Source: an uncultured Clostridia bacterium (GTDB taxonomy: Bacteria; Bacillota; Clostridia; Oscillospirales; Acutalibacteraceae). Taken from it: a stretch of 58,574 bases of DNA. Below the pieces are notes generated by a model that worked only from the letters and a program-made list of their open reading frames with translations, was not told the DNA's origin and did no database searches. The DNA is taken from NCBI GenBank assembly GCA_947627055.1, contig CANQUS010000011.1, positions 1-58,574 on the forward strand, written 5' to 3'. Shown in pieces: positions 27,296 to 35,688 of the stretch. A program made the translations under genes and the position numbers. Numbering within the stretch: position 1 is the stretch's first letter; each line of letters opens with the position of its first letter.

Positions 27296-27907
27296 TTACT
27301 TTATAATTTCATTAAAAATGCTCTTGATTTTTTCAGCATCTGCGGAAATAACGAGCGACGCATAAAGCCCGTTTGTTTCCACTTTGGCGTTTTCAATGAT
27401 CTTAACCTGATCCGGGTCATAATTCTTAATTACGTTATATTTTGACTGCCAGTCATTCTGGAGCCTGTCCGCAATATCCTTTACGGCAGCCTCGTCCTTC
27501 GCCTTGACAAAGATTATCTCATCCTGCTTAAGTCCATCGGTACAAATCGCTCCCGCAAAATCCGCTGCCTGCTCCTCAGTTATGCCGAAAACTCTCTTTA
27601 GCCTTCTCGCATCAAAGTCTACCATGTCGTCAGGCAGCTTGACCTCTGACTTGACCTTTTCAAGCACAGTCTGAAGCTCCGATTTTTCGTTCGAGGACTC
27701 ATCGGAGGATGTCGAGCTTTCGTTCTCAGACGAAGAGCCGGTAGAAGATGCTGCGGCGGACGATGTCGAGCTGTCCTGTGCGGAAGATACTGCGACAGAC
27801 GCTGCAGATCTGTTCTGTGACGATAACGAGGTATTATCAGAGCTGCCACAGGCAGACAGAGACAAAACAACAGCAGACACAATCAGAGCCAAAAATATTT
27901 TTTTCAT
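27296..27907 (-). CDS. DUF4358-type lipoprotein
   Basis: 203 residues. A lipoprotein signal has the lipobox LSLSACGSS, putting the lipidated Cys at residue 20. A Ser-rich linker of about 50 residues follows. The folded part from about residue 90 (VDFDARRLKRVFGITEEQAADF and the DIADRLQNDWQSKY region) fits DUF4358. The domain occurs next to MBOAT/SGNH genes in Clostridia; its role is unknown. The gene starts 34 bp upstream of the MBOAT gene, so it is in the same operon. Confidence 0.75.
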   Translation of the reverse strand: MKKIFLALIVSAVVLSLSACGSSDNTSLSSQNRSAASVAVSSAQDSSTSSAAASSTGSSSENESSTSSDESSNEKSELQTVLEKVKSEVKLPDDMVDFDARRLKRVFGITEEQAADFAGAICTDGLKQDEIIFVKAKDEAAVKDIADRLQNDWQSKYNVIKNYDPDQVKIIENAKVETNGLYASLVISADAEKIKSIFNEIIK

Positions 27908-27944
27908 TTTCCCTTATCCTTTCTTTTATACCATAAATAATCTA

Positions 27945-28769
27945 TCACATATTACCAACCGTTTTTTTAAGATAATCGACCCACTGCTTACAGCCATCGT
28001 CTGAAAAGTGGATCCCCATAGCTTCGGGGTCGCTGCAATATTCCGATTTTAAACTTCCTTCTTCATTTTTCATAATAGACGCCACATCAAGATAGGCATA
28101 TCCATTTTCGTCGCAAACAGCCTTTATTTTTTCATTAAACGAGTCTATGGTTTTGTTGTTCAGATCCTTGAGCTGCTTTTTTTCGAGCATAGGTGTAACC
28201 GATTGAATATAAATTTTTGCATCAGGATTTTTCTTTGCAACCCTTTCCGTCAGCTTCTTCATGTTTTTTACTGAATCATCTATACCGTACAGACCGATGT
28301 CGTTCATACCGAACATAATAAAAATTTTCTTTGCTTTCAGCATTTTCGCACCCTCATCGACCGTATACTTTTTGCCCTCGTATGACGGATGGACGTTTCC
28401 CTTTGCGTCCAAATCCCACAGAGCGTTTCCGTAGCCGAGGCTTCCCTGACAGAGAAACTCGGCTTTTCCGAGAGAACCGTTGTCGGCATAATACGATAGC
28501 TTGAGCGTCACACTGTCCCCTATAAATACAGCATCGTCAAACCACTCCGCATCGACCGTAACGGATTCAGGCTCGGAGGAGTCATCAGAATTTTTCCTTG
28601 AGCTTTCGGGCGATTCGGACGATAAATTATCATTAAGATTCGTATTGGAAGAAGCTGTTGATGATTCGGTCACGTTCCCCGGATCATCATTTACAGCATT
28701 ACTATCACAGCCGTTGAACGCTGCCAGACATATTGTAACGACGATCAAAGCAACACATATATATTTCAT
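27945..28769 (-). CDS. SGNH/GDSL-family esterase lipoprotein
   Basis: 274 residues from the ATG at 28769, behind GGAGGGG; an upstream in-frame ATG runs through the leader hairpin and lacks a ribosome binding site. The lipobox is AAFNGCDS. Catalytic blocks are FIGDSVTLKLSYY (nucleophile Ser), a Gly in the LGYGNALWD region, FGMNDIGLYG (Asn) and GIHFSDDGCKQWVDYL (Asp/His). It probably hydrolyses or transfers acyl groups on surface glycans with the DHHW and MBOAT proteins. It is first in the operon, with its own promoter at 28878-28906. Confidence 0.85.
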   Translation of the reverse strand: MKYICVALIVVTICLAAFNGCDSNAVNDDPGNVTESSTASSNTNLNDNLSSESPESSRKNSDDSSEPESVTVDAEWFDDAVFIGDSVTLKLSYYADNGSLGKAEFLCQGSLGYGNALWDLDAKGNVHPSYEGKKYTVDEGAKMLKAKKIFIMFGMNDIGLYGIDDSVKNMKKLTERVAKKNPDAKIYIQSVTPMLEKKQLKDLNNKTIDSFNEKIKAVCDENGYAYLDVASIMKNEEGSLKSEYCSDPEAMGIHFSDDGCKQWVDYLKKTVGNM

Positions 28770-28784
28770 TATATCCCCTCCACA

Positions 28785-28866
28785 ATAAAGGCAACTCCAA
28801 CGAAATTCGGCGAGCTTTCCCATCATTCGATCATAAATGTCGTAAATTTCGCGGAGTTGCCTTAAA
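28785..28866 (-). promoter_or_regulatory. Long inverted repeat in the leader of the SGNH/MBOAT operon
   Basis: AAGGCAACTCC and GGAGTTGCCTT are perfect 11-bp arms at the two ends. Inside them CGAAATT and AATTTCG continue the stem. The 5' base lies about 10 nt after the predicted promoter and the 3' base just before the GGAGGGG ribosome binding site. Only a short T-run (CTTTATT) follows, so it could be an attenuator, a stabilising leader or a small inverted-repeat element. Confidence 0.55.
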
Positions 28867-28877
28867 AATCCTATTTA

Positions 28878-28943
28878 ATGTTAGTACCGATAAAAATAAT
28901 TGTCAACACAGCATTAGTAATTATAAAATTACAATATTGTAAT
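28878..28943 (-). promoter_or_regulatory. Promoter and upstream palindrome of the SGNH/MBOAT operon
   Basis: On the minus strand a consensus TTGACA (28901-28906) and TAACAT (28878-28883) are separated by 17 bp. A perfect 16-bp palindrome ATTACAATATTGTAAT lies at 28928-28943, about 22 bp upstream of the -35, where an activator or repressor could bind. Confidence 0.65.
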
Positions 28944-28991
28944 CATGGATATTTGTGTTTTAAAGTATACTATCCATAGTAGCTGTAAAAA

Positions 28992-30569
28992 TCATTTTTT
29001 TGCATGACTCGGAGTTTTAGCGTGTCTCATGCTTTTCTTTGAGGGACCTTTCAGCAGAACGTATGCGCTTATTGAGAATGCAACCGCAATATTACCGATT
29101 ATCAGAAATATAACAACCGCCGTATAGCCCATAGAAAAGCCTTCGTTCGTGCTCTCGTCTATACTAAAAACACCTTTATAAACATATCCGTCAGGTGAAA
29201 ATTTGGAAAGCGGCTCACAGGTTATATGCCTTTCATCTGCAAATTTTTCCGCACTGCTGCCATTTGCGGCATATATCACAACATCCGTGGAGTCGGCAAA
29301 CGCATAGTTATCTATAACCGGAGAGCTTCCAAGGAATGCAGCCTCCTCAAGATTAAGACATCCCGAAAACGAACGTCCTATCCTTGTGTTGCCCTCAACG
29401 ACCGCCCGTGTAAGGCTTATGCAGTTAGAGAAGCAATCGTCAGCGACATCGGATGCACTGCTCGGGATCTCTATTTTCCCAAGGGCAGTACAGAAAGCAA
29501 AGGCTTCTTTACCAAACCTTTTTACTCCGCTACCTATGGTAACATCAGAAAGCGCTGAACAACCGCTGAACGCAGAATCACCTATATATTCGACAGAGTT
29601 CGGTATCACTATTTTTTGAAGTGATTTGCACCCGATAAACGCTTTCTCTCCTATCAAGGTCATAGTGCTTGAAAGCTTTATATCCTTTAGCTTTGAACAA
29701 TCCATAAACGCGCGATTTGAAATGTTTGCTTTAGACACTGACAAGTCGACACCTTCAAGTGCCGACGCTCCCTCAAACGCACCGTCAAGGATTTTTTCAA
29801 TATTTGCCGAAGCCTTTATACTTGTTACGGTTTTATTTTTAAGAAACGCACTCGAGCCAACGATCTTTATCTTCTTATCGAGAGTAAGCCTTTTATCGTT
29901 ACCCTTATATTTTACCAACAGACCGTCACCGACTATCATGTAATCGCCCTTGTAATCATTTACCCATCTTGTATTTTCAAAGGCGTATTCTCCGACTGCC
30001 TTAACCTTGCTCAATTCTCCCGGATCTGCAAGAGAACGACAGTTAAAGAAAGCATACTTTCCTATTTCCTCCGTACTTGTCGGAAGTGAAAGCTCCGAAA
30101 GGGATGTACAGCCCATAAAAGCGTAATCGTCCACCATTTTCAGCCTTTCACCGAAGTTCACTATTTTAAGTGATGTACAGTTCGCAAAAGCCATTTTGCC
30201 TATTTCCGTAACCTCATCGGGTATAGATATTTCCTTTATCTGTGAACAGCCCGAAAACGCAAGCTCATCTATTTCCGCGACACTTACGGGTATAGAAAGA
30301 ACCTCTATCTGCGAACAGGAGGCAAACGCGCTTTTGCCTATTCCCGTGACCTCCCTGCCGTCTATCTTTGAGGGGATCTTCACACTGCCGCCAAGGCCTC
30401 TGTAAGAGGTTATCTTTATGCTTTTCCCGTCATCGTTCACCTTATATTCAAACGTGTCATTACCTCCTGAGCCCTCGGCGCGGGCATAGGGCGCATACAT
30501 CGAAGCCGCCGTTAAAATAAACACCGTCATAACAGCGACAATGAAAGAAATCTTTTTTGACTTCATCAT
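28992..30569 (-). CDS. Exported BspA-like leucine-rich-repeat protein with C-terminal membrane anchor
   Basis: 525 residues. A signal peptide (about 1-31, ending PYARA) is followed by a beta-rich start and then BspA-type LRR_5 repeats at about residues 60-440 (pattern IPxxVxEIGxxAFxxCxxL). A C-terminal TM (about 478-502, VVIFLIIGNIAVAFSISAYVLL) and a basic tail end the protein. It is a surface protein probably involved in adhesion or host interaction. Its repeats resemble those at the C-terminus of the gene at 1-1839, but the anchoring differs. The gene is alone on its strand between the SGNH operon and the divergent LysM gene. Confidence 0.85.
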   Translation of the reverse strand: MMKSKKISFIVAVMTVFILTAASMYAPYARAEGSGGNDTFEYKVNDDGKSIKITSYRGLGGSVKIPSKIDGREVTGIGKSAFASCSQIEVLSIPVSVAEIDELAFSGCSQIKEISIPDEVTEIGKMAFANCTSLKIVNFGERLKMVDDYAFMGCTSLSELSLPTSTEEIGKYAFFNCRSLADPGELSKVKAVGEYAFENTRWVNDYKGDYMIVGDGLLVKYKGNDKRLTLDKKIKIVGSSAFLKNKTVTSIKASANIEKILDGAFEGASALEGVDLSVSKANISNRAFMDCSKLKDIKLSSTMTLIGEKAFIGCKSLQKIVIPNSVEYIGDSAFSGCSALSDVTIGSGVKRFGKEAFAFCTALGKIEIPSSASDVADDCFSNCISLTRAVVEGNTRIGRSFSGCLNLEEAAFLGSSPVIDNYAFADSTDVVIYAANGSSAEKFADERHITCEPLSKFSPDGYVYKGVFSIDESTNEGFSMGYTAVVIFLIIGNIAVAFSISAYVLLKGPSKKSMRHAKTPSHAKK

Positions 30570-30731
30570 AATTCAAAACCAGTCCTTATAGCATTTAAGG
30601 TTTGCACAGTATAAAAATAATATAGCACATTTCGACACTGTCCGCAAGAAAAAGCGTCTACTTAATGACGCGTTTTTATGTGATTTTATATATCTCACAA
30701 AAAGAAAAAAGAACGCTATGTTTTTCCGTCG

Positions 30732-30744
30732 CATATACTATAAT
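30732..30744 (+). promoter_or_regulatory. Candidate mother-cell (sigma-E/K-like) or sigma-A -10 element of the LysM gene
   Basis: CATATACTA at 30732-30740 fits the CATANNNTA -10 of mother-cell sigma factors, with AC 17 nt upstream. A TATAAT at 30739-30744 overlaps it but lacks a good -35 at 17 bp. The assignment rests on short matches only. Confidence 0.3.
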
Positions 30745-30773
30745 ATGTTTTATATATTAAAGGAGGAATTTCA

Positions 30774-31241
30774 GTGGCAGTAATAGTATATACTGTAAGT
30801 CCCGGCGATACTCTCAGTCATATAGCTGAAAAATTCGGCACAACGGTTGAAGCGATCACGAGGGCAAACGGGATAATAGAGCCGGACAAAATATATCCCG
30901 ATCAGAGGCTCCGTATTCCCATCTTTGAGGAAGAAAGGTTTATCACATATACCGTTCAGCCCGGCGATACTCTTTATTCAATTTCCAATTACTTTGGCGT
31001 GTCACCTGATAAGATCGCCGCGGCAAGCGGCCTTGAGGATCCCGATACACTTGCCATTAACCAGGCTCTCCGCATACCTATAACGGAGCCGACCTTTCCG
31101 GGTGTATATACCGTCAGACCGGGGGATACCCTATACTCCATTGCAAACAAATTTAACACGACCGTAGCAGACCTCATAAACCTCAATAAAATAACAACTC
31201 CTAACCTCATCTACCCCGGTCAGCAGATAAAACTGAGATAG
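30774..31241 (+). CDS. Triple-LysM protein without signal peptide
   Basis: 155 residues starting at GTG 30774, behind AAAGGAGG. It consists almost wholly of three LysM domains at about residues 5-50, 58-102 and 109-155, each with a YTV-PGDTL-SIA core and ending in LRIP or IKLR. LysM binds peptidoglycan or chitin-like N-acetylglucosamine chains. No signal peptide or TM is present and there is no catalytic domain. It could be a spore coat or cortex protein made in the mother cell (SafA-like), released by lysis, or a nonclassical export substrate. The neighbouring flippase is SpoVB-like, which weakly supports a sporulation link. Confidence 0.8.
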   Translation: MAVIVYTVSPGDTLSHIAEKFGTTVEAITRANGIIEPDKIYPDQRLRIPIFEEERFITYTVQPGDTLYSISNYFGVSPDKIAAASGLEDPDTLAINQALRIPITEPTFPGVYTVRPGDTLYSIANKFNTTVADLINLNKITTPNLIYPGQQIKLR

Positions 31242-31257
31242 TATACGGTATACGAAA

Positions 31258-31294
31258 ATAAAAAGAGCGAGTCAAAAACTCGCTCCTTCTTTAT
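31258..31294. terminator. Bidirectional terminator between the LysM gene and the flippase
   Basis: GAGCGAGT (31265-31272) pairs with ACTCGCTC (31278-31285), with an A-run before and a T-rich run after. It overlaps the flippase stop at 31291 and serves the convergent pair. Confidence 0.8.
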
Positions 31295-32763
31295 TTTCTT
31301 GTCAAATACATAAGCCATATATAGCTTGAGCATGAGAGTACAATTTTTAAAATCAAGCCGACAACGCTGTTGCTGTCAAACGGCATAAATACGATCAAAA
31401 GACACGGCAGCACCGCACACAGAGCAGGACGGACTATCCACTCGAAAATACGCAGCCGTATTTGCGCGACGCACAAAAACCGCCATATGCTTAATGTCGT
31501 ATTCAAAAGCTCGCTCACAAATATTACGATTATAAAGCCCTTTATCCCCATTATCGGAATCAAAAAATATGTAAGCGCAACACGAACGACAGAATCTATA
31601 AAATTGAATACAAGGTAGCTGACCTGTTCATTAAGCCCCTTTAACATACCGTCAACGGCGCTGTCGAGATACATTAGCGGAATAACGGGCGCGAGTATCG
31701 CAATATAAACACCGGCATCGGCAGAGCTGTATATCACCTCTCCCAGCTCGTCTGACAGGAAGATCATTATCGCCATGACGGGGATAGAATACATAAGTCC
31801 CATTCGGAACAGCTTTTCAGCCATTCTTCTGACCGCCGCGTTATTTCCCTGCGCGCGCGCCTGCGAGATCTCGGGGATTATCAGTGTGGACAGAGGCATT
31901 ATAAAAATCGACGGGAACGTGATAACCGGCATGACCATTCCGCTTATCGTCCCGTAAAGTGAAAGCGCCCGCGTATAGTTGGCGCCGTTTTTGCGAAGCC
32001 CCGTAGGGATCAAGGAATTTTCAACCGCTGATAAGCCGGAGCGCAGGCACGAGCTGCCTGTCACAGGCAGAGCTATTAAAGCAAGCTTCCGAAAAAACTT
32101 TGGTACTCTCTCCGGCTTCCCCTCCATTTTTCTAATGCTCAATCTATACAGTACATAAGTATATATGCAGGAGATTATTTCCGCTCCCGTTGTTCCGATA
32201 ACAACGGCACAGCACGCATATTGAAGCCCCATAGGAGCGAGCTGTCCTACAAGCAGCGCGAAAACCACTATCTCAGCTACCTGCTCAAGAAGCTGTTCAA
32301 ACGAGGTCGCAGCCACATTCCTGCGTGCGAGAAAATATCCGCGCAAACAAGCCGATACAGCCATAAAAGGCAAGCTCGGAGCAAGAACCCTGATCGAAAG
32401 CACAGTCCTCGGATCACCAAGAAATTTGTTTCCAAGCTCATCGGAGAATACAATCATCATACATCCGAATATGAAGCTTATCGCAACAGATATAAAAAGA
32501 CACATGGTAACGCATCTCTTTGCCTTACCGTTTTCTCCGCGTGCGACAAAATCCGTAACTACCCGAGTAACAAACAGACTTATCCCCGAGGTCGTGACAG
32601 ACGCGAAGAACATATATACAGTAAGTATAAGCTGATAAAGTCCTATTCCCTCCGCACCGATAGTATTTGACATATAAACACGGAACGCAAGTCCCATACA
32701 TCTTATTACAAGAGCCGTTCCCGCAAGCAGCATTGAATTTATGAAAAACCTTTTCTTATCCAT
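31291..32763 (-). CDS. MOP-superfamily oligosaccharide/lipid flippase (SpoVB/MurJ-like)
   Basis: 490 residues with about 12-14 membrane segments. It starts FFINSMLLAGTALVIRCMGLAFRVYMSNTIGAEGIGLYQ, which is characteristic of the SpoVB/polysaccharide-synthase subfamily. These proteins flip undecaprenyl-linked precursors; SpoVB acts in spore cortex synthesis. It could instead be a general wall-precursor flippase. The gene stands alone on its strand, convergent with the LysM gene across a shared terminator. Confidence 0.82.
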   Translation of the reverse strand: MDKKRFFINSMLLAGTALVIRCMGLAFRVYMSNTIGAEGIGLYQLILTVYMFFASVTTSGISLFVTRVVTDFVARGENGKAKRCVTMCLFISVAISFIFGCMMIVFSDELGNKFLGDPRTVLSIRVLAPSLPFMAVSACLRGYFLARRNVAATSFEQLLEQVAEIVVFALLVGQLAPMGLQYACCAVVIGTTGAEIISCIYTYVLYRLSIRKMEGKPERVPKFFRKLALIALPVTGSSCLRSGLSAVENSLIPTGLRKNGANYTRALSLYGTISGMVMPVITFPSIFIMPLSTLIIPEISQARAQGNNAAVRRMAEKLFRMGLMYSIPVMAIMIFLSDELGEVIYSSADAGVYIAILAPVIPLMYLDSAVDGMLKGLNEQVSYLVFNFIDSVVRVALTYFLIPIMGIKGFIIVIFVSELLNTTLSIWRFLCVAQIRLRIFEWIVRPALCAVLPCLLIVFMPFDSNSVVGLILKIVLSCSSYIWLMYLTRK

Positions 32764-32874
32764 TATCCACCCTCCGAAAAGTGCTTGTCATAAATTTATA
32801 TGCAGTCAAAAGGTGGATAATTAAAGGTTTTAAGTTATATGATTTTTAAAAATAGATAAATCGGTGAATTGCGA

Positions 32875-34710
32875 TCATCTGTCACTATGAAAATGACGGT
32901 AAACCTCCTCTGCCGCGGGGCGTGTCATACCGGGGACGTTCATCAGTTCCTCTACGTCAGCTTCGCTTATACGCTGAATCGTCTTGAAAAATTTTAAAAG
33001 TGATTTAGCACGCGTTTCTCCGATGCCATCAATAGACATAAGTGATGAACTGAACGATTTCTTTTTACTTTTTGTTCTCATATATCCGATAGCAAAGCGG
33101 TGTACCTCATCCTGAATCGTTGAAACGAGTGTAAAGGCGCTTCTCTTAGATGTGATTGATATTTCACCGCCGTCGCCCGTTATCGCTCTGGTACGGTGCT
33201 TGTCGTCCTTTACCATGCCGAAAAGAGGGATATTGTAGCCCCTGCGCTCCAAAACAGGACGAACCGCGCTGACCTGTCCTTTGCCGCCGTCGAGGAGGAT
33301 CAGGTCGGGAAGCGTTCCGAAGCCCTCCTCGCCCTTATGACTTTCGTATTCGTTAAGTCTGCGCTCAATAACCTCCGCCATAGATGCATAGTCATCCTGA
33401 CCGACAAAGCTTTTTATCTGAAAGCGGCGGTAGGAGGATCTATACGGTCTGCCGTTTCTGAAAACGACCATTCCCGCGACGTTAAACTGTCCTGACAGGT
33501 TTGAAATATCGTACGATTCAATATACTCGGGAACTACTGTGAGTCCTAACAGCTCCGAAAGCTCGGTGAGCGCAGTCGTATCGCTCCCCTTATGTCCTCG
33601 GCTTTGAGCGAGCTTTTCGGCGGCATTCCTCTTAGCAAGCTCAACAAGGCGCATTTGCTCGCCCTTTTGCGGAACGCGGATATGAGCACGCCTGCCCGCA
33701 AGCGCGGAAAGCCATTGCTCTGTAAGTTCGACGTCCTCGATATTACCGTCGAGGGTCACTGTTGGCGGAATCTTGTCACGCATCGAATAATATCTGCTGA
33801 TAAACTCAGCACGAGCCGCTTCGGGTGAGCCTATATCGCTCAGGAGGAAATCCTCTTTATCGAAAAGTCTGCCCCCGTCAAAGCGCAGAACCGAAAAGCA
33901 GGCGTCATTGCCCTCCTGCATAAGCGCAATAACGTCCTGTTCTTCCACTTTCGCCGCGACGACCGTTTGCCTTTCCGACATACGCTTTATCGCCGTTATT
34001 CGGTCGCGCAGCTTTGCAGCAAGCTCAAATTCAAGGTTTTCCGCGGCCTCCTCCATACGCTTTTCAAGCTCGGCAGTCGAGGCTGAATTGCCGTTTTTAA
34101 GAAAATCTATCGCGCTGTCAACTCGTTCTCGGTAATCGCTCAAACTTATGTTGCCTCGGCACGGCGCGCAGCACTGCTTGATATAATAGTTGAGGCAGGG
34201 TCTTGCCTTTCGGAAATCGCGCGGAAAGCACCTGTTGCAGCTTGGCAGCTTAAAGATTTTGCGCGCTTCATCAACGGCATTTTTGACGAACCATGAGCTT
34301 GTGTATGGTCCGATATATGTTGCGCCGTCATCTTGTTTTTGGAGAACATGAGATATTCTGCACCAATCCTCATTTGAAATTCTGATATAGCTGTAGCCCT
34401 TATCGTCCTTTAGGAGAATGTTATACTTTGGCTTATGTTGTTTGATAAGACTGCATTCGAGGACGAGAGCTTCAAATTCGCTTGAGGTCAGAATATAGTC
34501 AAAGTCATCAACATTAGCAACCATACGGCGAACCTTTTCCTGATGGTTTCTATCCGAGCCGAAATATTGGCTCACGCGATTTTTGAGAGCCTTTGCCTTG
34601 CCGATATAGATAATTTCCGAGGATTTGTTTTTCATTATATAAACGCCCGGTGAAAGCGGCAGACGCATTGCCTTTTCACGCAGAACTCTTAATTTTTCAT
34701 TCGGATTCAC
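32875..34710 (-). CDS. uvrC: Excinuclease ABC subunit C
   Basis: 611 residues from GTG 34710, behind GGAGG; upstream in-frame ATGs lack a ribosome binding site. The GIY-YIG nuclease domain has PGVYIMKNKSSEIIYIGKAK at about residues 20-45. A Cys-rich segment (CNRCFPRDFRKARPCLNYYIKQCCAPC), the UVR motif (about 205-240), an RNase H-like second nuclease domain and C-terminal helix-hairpin-helix motifs (MSIDGIGETRAKSLLKFF, VEELMNVPGM) follow. With UvrA and UvrB it makes the dual incisions of nucleotide excision repair. Confidence 0.95.
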   Translation of the reverse strand: MNPNEKLRVLREKAMRLPLSPGVYIMKNKSSEIIYIGKAKALKNRVSQYFGSDRNHQEKVRRMVANVDDFDYILTSSEFEALVLECSLIKQHKPKYNILLKDDKGYSYIRISNEDWCRISHVLQKQDDGATYIGPYTSSWFVKNAVDEARKIFKLPSCNRCFPRDFRKARPCLNYYIKQCCAPCRGNISLSDYRERVDSAIDFLKNGNSASTAELEKRMEEAAENLEFELAAKLRDRITAIKRMSERQTVVAAKVEEQDVIALMQEGNDACFSVLRFDGGRLFDKEDFLLSDIGSPEAARAEFISRYYSMRDKIPPTVTLDGNIEDVELTEQWLSALAGRRAHIRVPQKGEQMRLVELAKRNAAEKLAQSRGHKGSDTTALTELSELLGLTVVPEYIESYDISNLSGQFNVAGMVVFRNGRPYRSSYRRFQIKSFVGQDDYASMAEVIERRLNEYESHKGEEGFGTLPDLILLDGGKGQVSAVRPVLERRGYNIPLFGMVKDDKHRTRAITGDGGEISITSKRSAFTLVSTIQDEVHRFAIGYMRTKSKKKSFSSSLMSIDGIGETRAKSLLKFFKTIQRISEADVEELMNVPGMTRPAAEEVYRHFHSDR

Positions 34711-34746
34711 AGAAAGCCTCCATAAAAACAAATTATAGTTATTCAT

Positions 34747-34790
34747 TGCCAAAAATAATCAGACACCGCCGTTTAAGGCGATGCCTGATT
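34747..34790 (-). terminator. Terminator of the HPr gene
   Basis: AATCAGGCATCGCC pairs with GGCGGTGTCTGATT on the minus strand (14 bp, two mismatches) around a TTAAAC loop, followed by ATTTTTGG. It separates the HPr gene from uvrC. Confidence 0.8.
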
Positions 34791-34857
34791 GAATGCTTAT
34801 TTAAAATGCGAAGCCGATAGTTCGTCCCTTATAAACGCAATTCTAAAAAGCGTCGGA

Positions 34858-35121
34858 TCATTCGGAGAATCCGGACTGTACGAGTTTGACAAGGTTTTCG
34901 ACAGCAGCTTCTTCATCAGAGCCATCCGCCATAACCTTGATGGTTGTTCCGCCGACAATGCCGAGCGAAAGAACTCCGAGAAGGCTTTTAGCGTTTACAC
35001 GTCTTTCTTCCTTCTCAACCCAAATAGATGACTTAAATTCATTAGCTCTCTGGATAAAAAAAGTAGCAGGTCTTGCATGAAGTCCGACCTGATTCTGAAC
35101 CACTACATCCTTAACGTACAT
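34858..35121 (-). CDS. ptsH: HPr family phosphocarrier protein
   Basis: 87 residues. QVGLHARPATFFIQ holds the phospho-histidine (about His16), and NAKSLLGVLSLGI holds the regulatory Ser46 region, so it resembles HPr rather than Crh, which lacks the histidine. It relays phosphate from enzyme I to sugar EII proteins and, when phosphorylated on Ser, mediates catabolite repression. The gene is monocistronic with its own promoter and terminator. No enzyme I or EII gene is in the window. Confidence 0.9.
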   Translation of the reverse strand: MYVKDVVVQNQVGLHARPATFFIQRANEFKSSIWVEKEERRVNAKSLLGVLSLGIVGGTTIKVMADGSDEEAAVENLVKLVQSGFSE

Positions 35122-35204
35122 AATAAATCTCTCCTTTATCGGTTTCTCAATGTGTCCCCTTGCATAACCATATCATAGGATAGAGTTACGCTCACTATAT
35201 CCGT

Positions 35205-35232
35205 ATTATAGCACAATTTGGAATATCGTCAA
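35205..35232 (-). promoter_or_regulatory. Promoter of the HPr gene
   Basis: On the minus strand, TTGACG (35227-35232) and TATAAT (35205-35210) are separated by 16 bp, giving a leader of about 75 nt before the ATG with AAAGGAGAG. Confidence 0.7.
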
Positions 35233-35688
35233 CTATTTTTTAAAAAATTGGGCTACTAAACGATATGTCGCGGAAACGAATAGTATTTTTTGTGCAAAAT
35301 GCTCTATATATTGAACGTTTTTGGCATTAAATTGCTATATAAGGCGCTTTTTTCACGTATTTTTGAAAATAAATTCAGAAATTTTAATAAATATACAGAA
35401 AACCTTTTAAAATAAATCGTCGGTCAGTAAGTCCATGTTATTTTTCGTACAAAATACATTACGTCACTTCAACAGCACAACTAAAATTCATTTATTTTTA
35501 CTATGGATTTTTCGGAAAATATGTGATACGAATCCGCTCAAACGAATTTTTATACTTTTTATATTTCAAAAGCCGTCTAAAAAGCAGTGCATTTCAAGAA
35601 GCAGGAAAATTTTGTATTGATAAAAGGGACTTTTTGATGTGAAAATCGAAACCCAAAACAAGCAATATTGACACAATAGTGTAACTTT
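35233..35688. other. AT-rich gene-free region between the HPr promoter and trmD
   Basis: About 450 bp, very AT-rich. One 61-codon open frame (35435-35620) lacks a ribosome binding site and has no protein-like composition. I see no repeat shared with the rest of the window and no clear terminator for trmD. A TTGACA at about 35669 has no partner -10. Confidence 0.5.

Noticed and set aside
35435-35620. 61-codon plus-strand frame in the AT-rich gap
   Set aside because: No ribosome binding site and biased AT-rich composition; likely chance.
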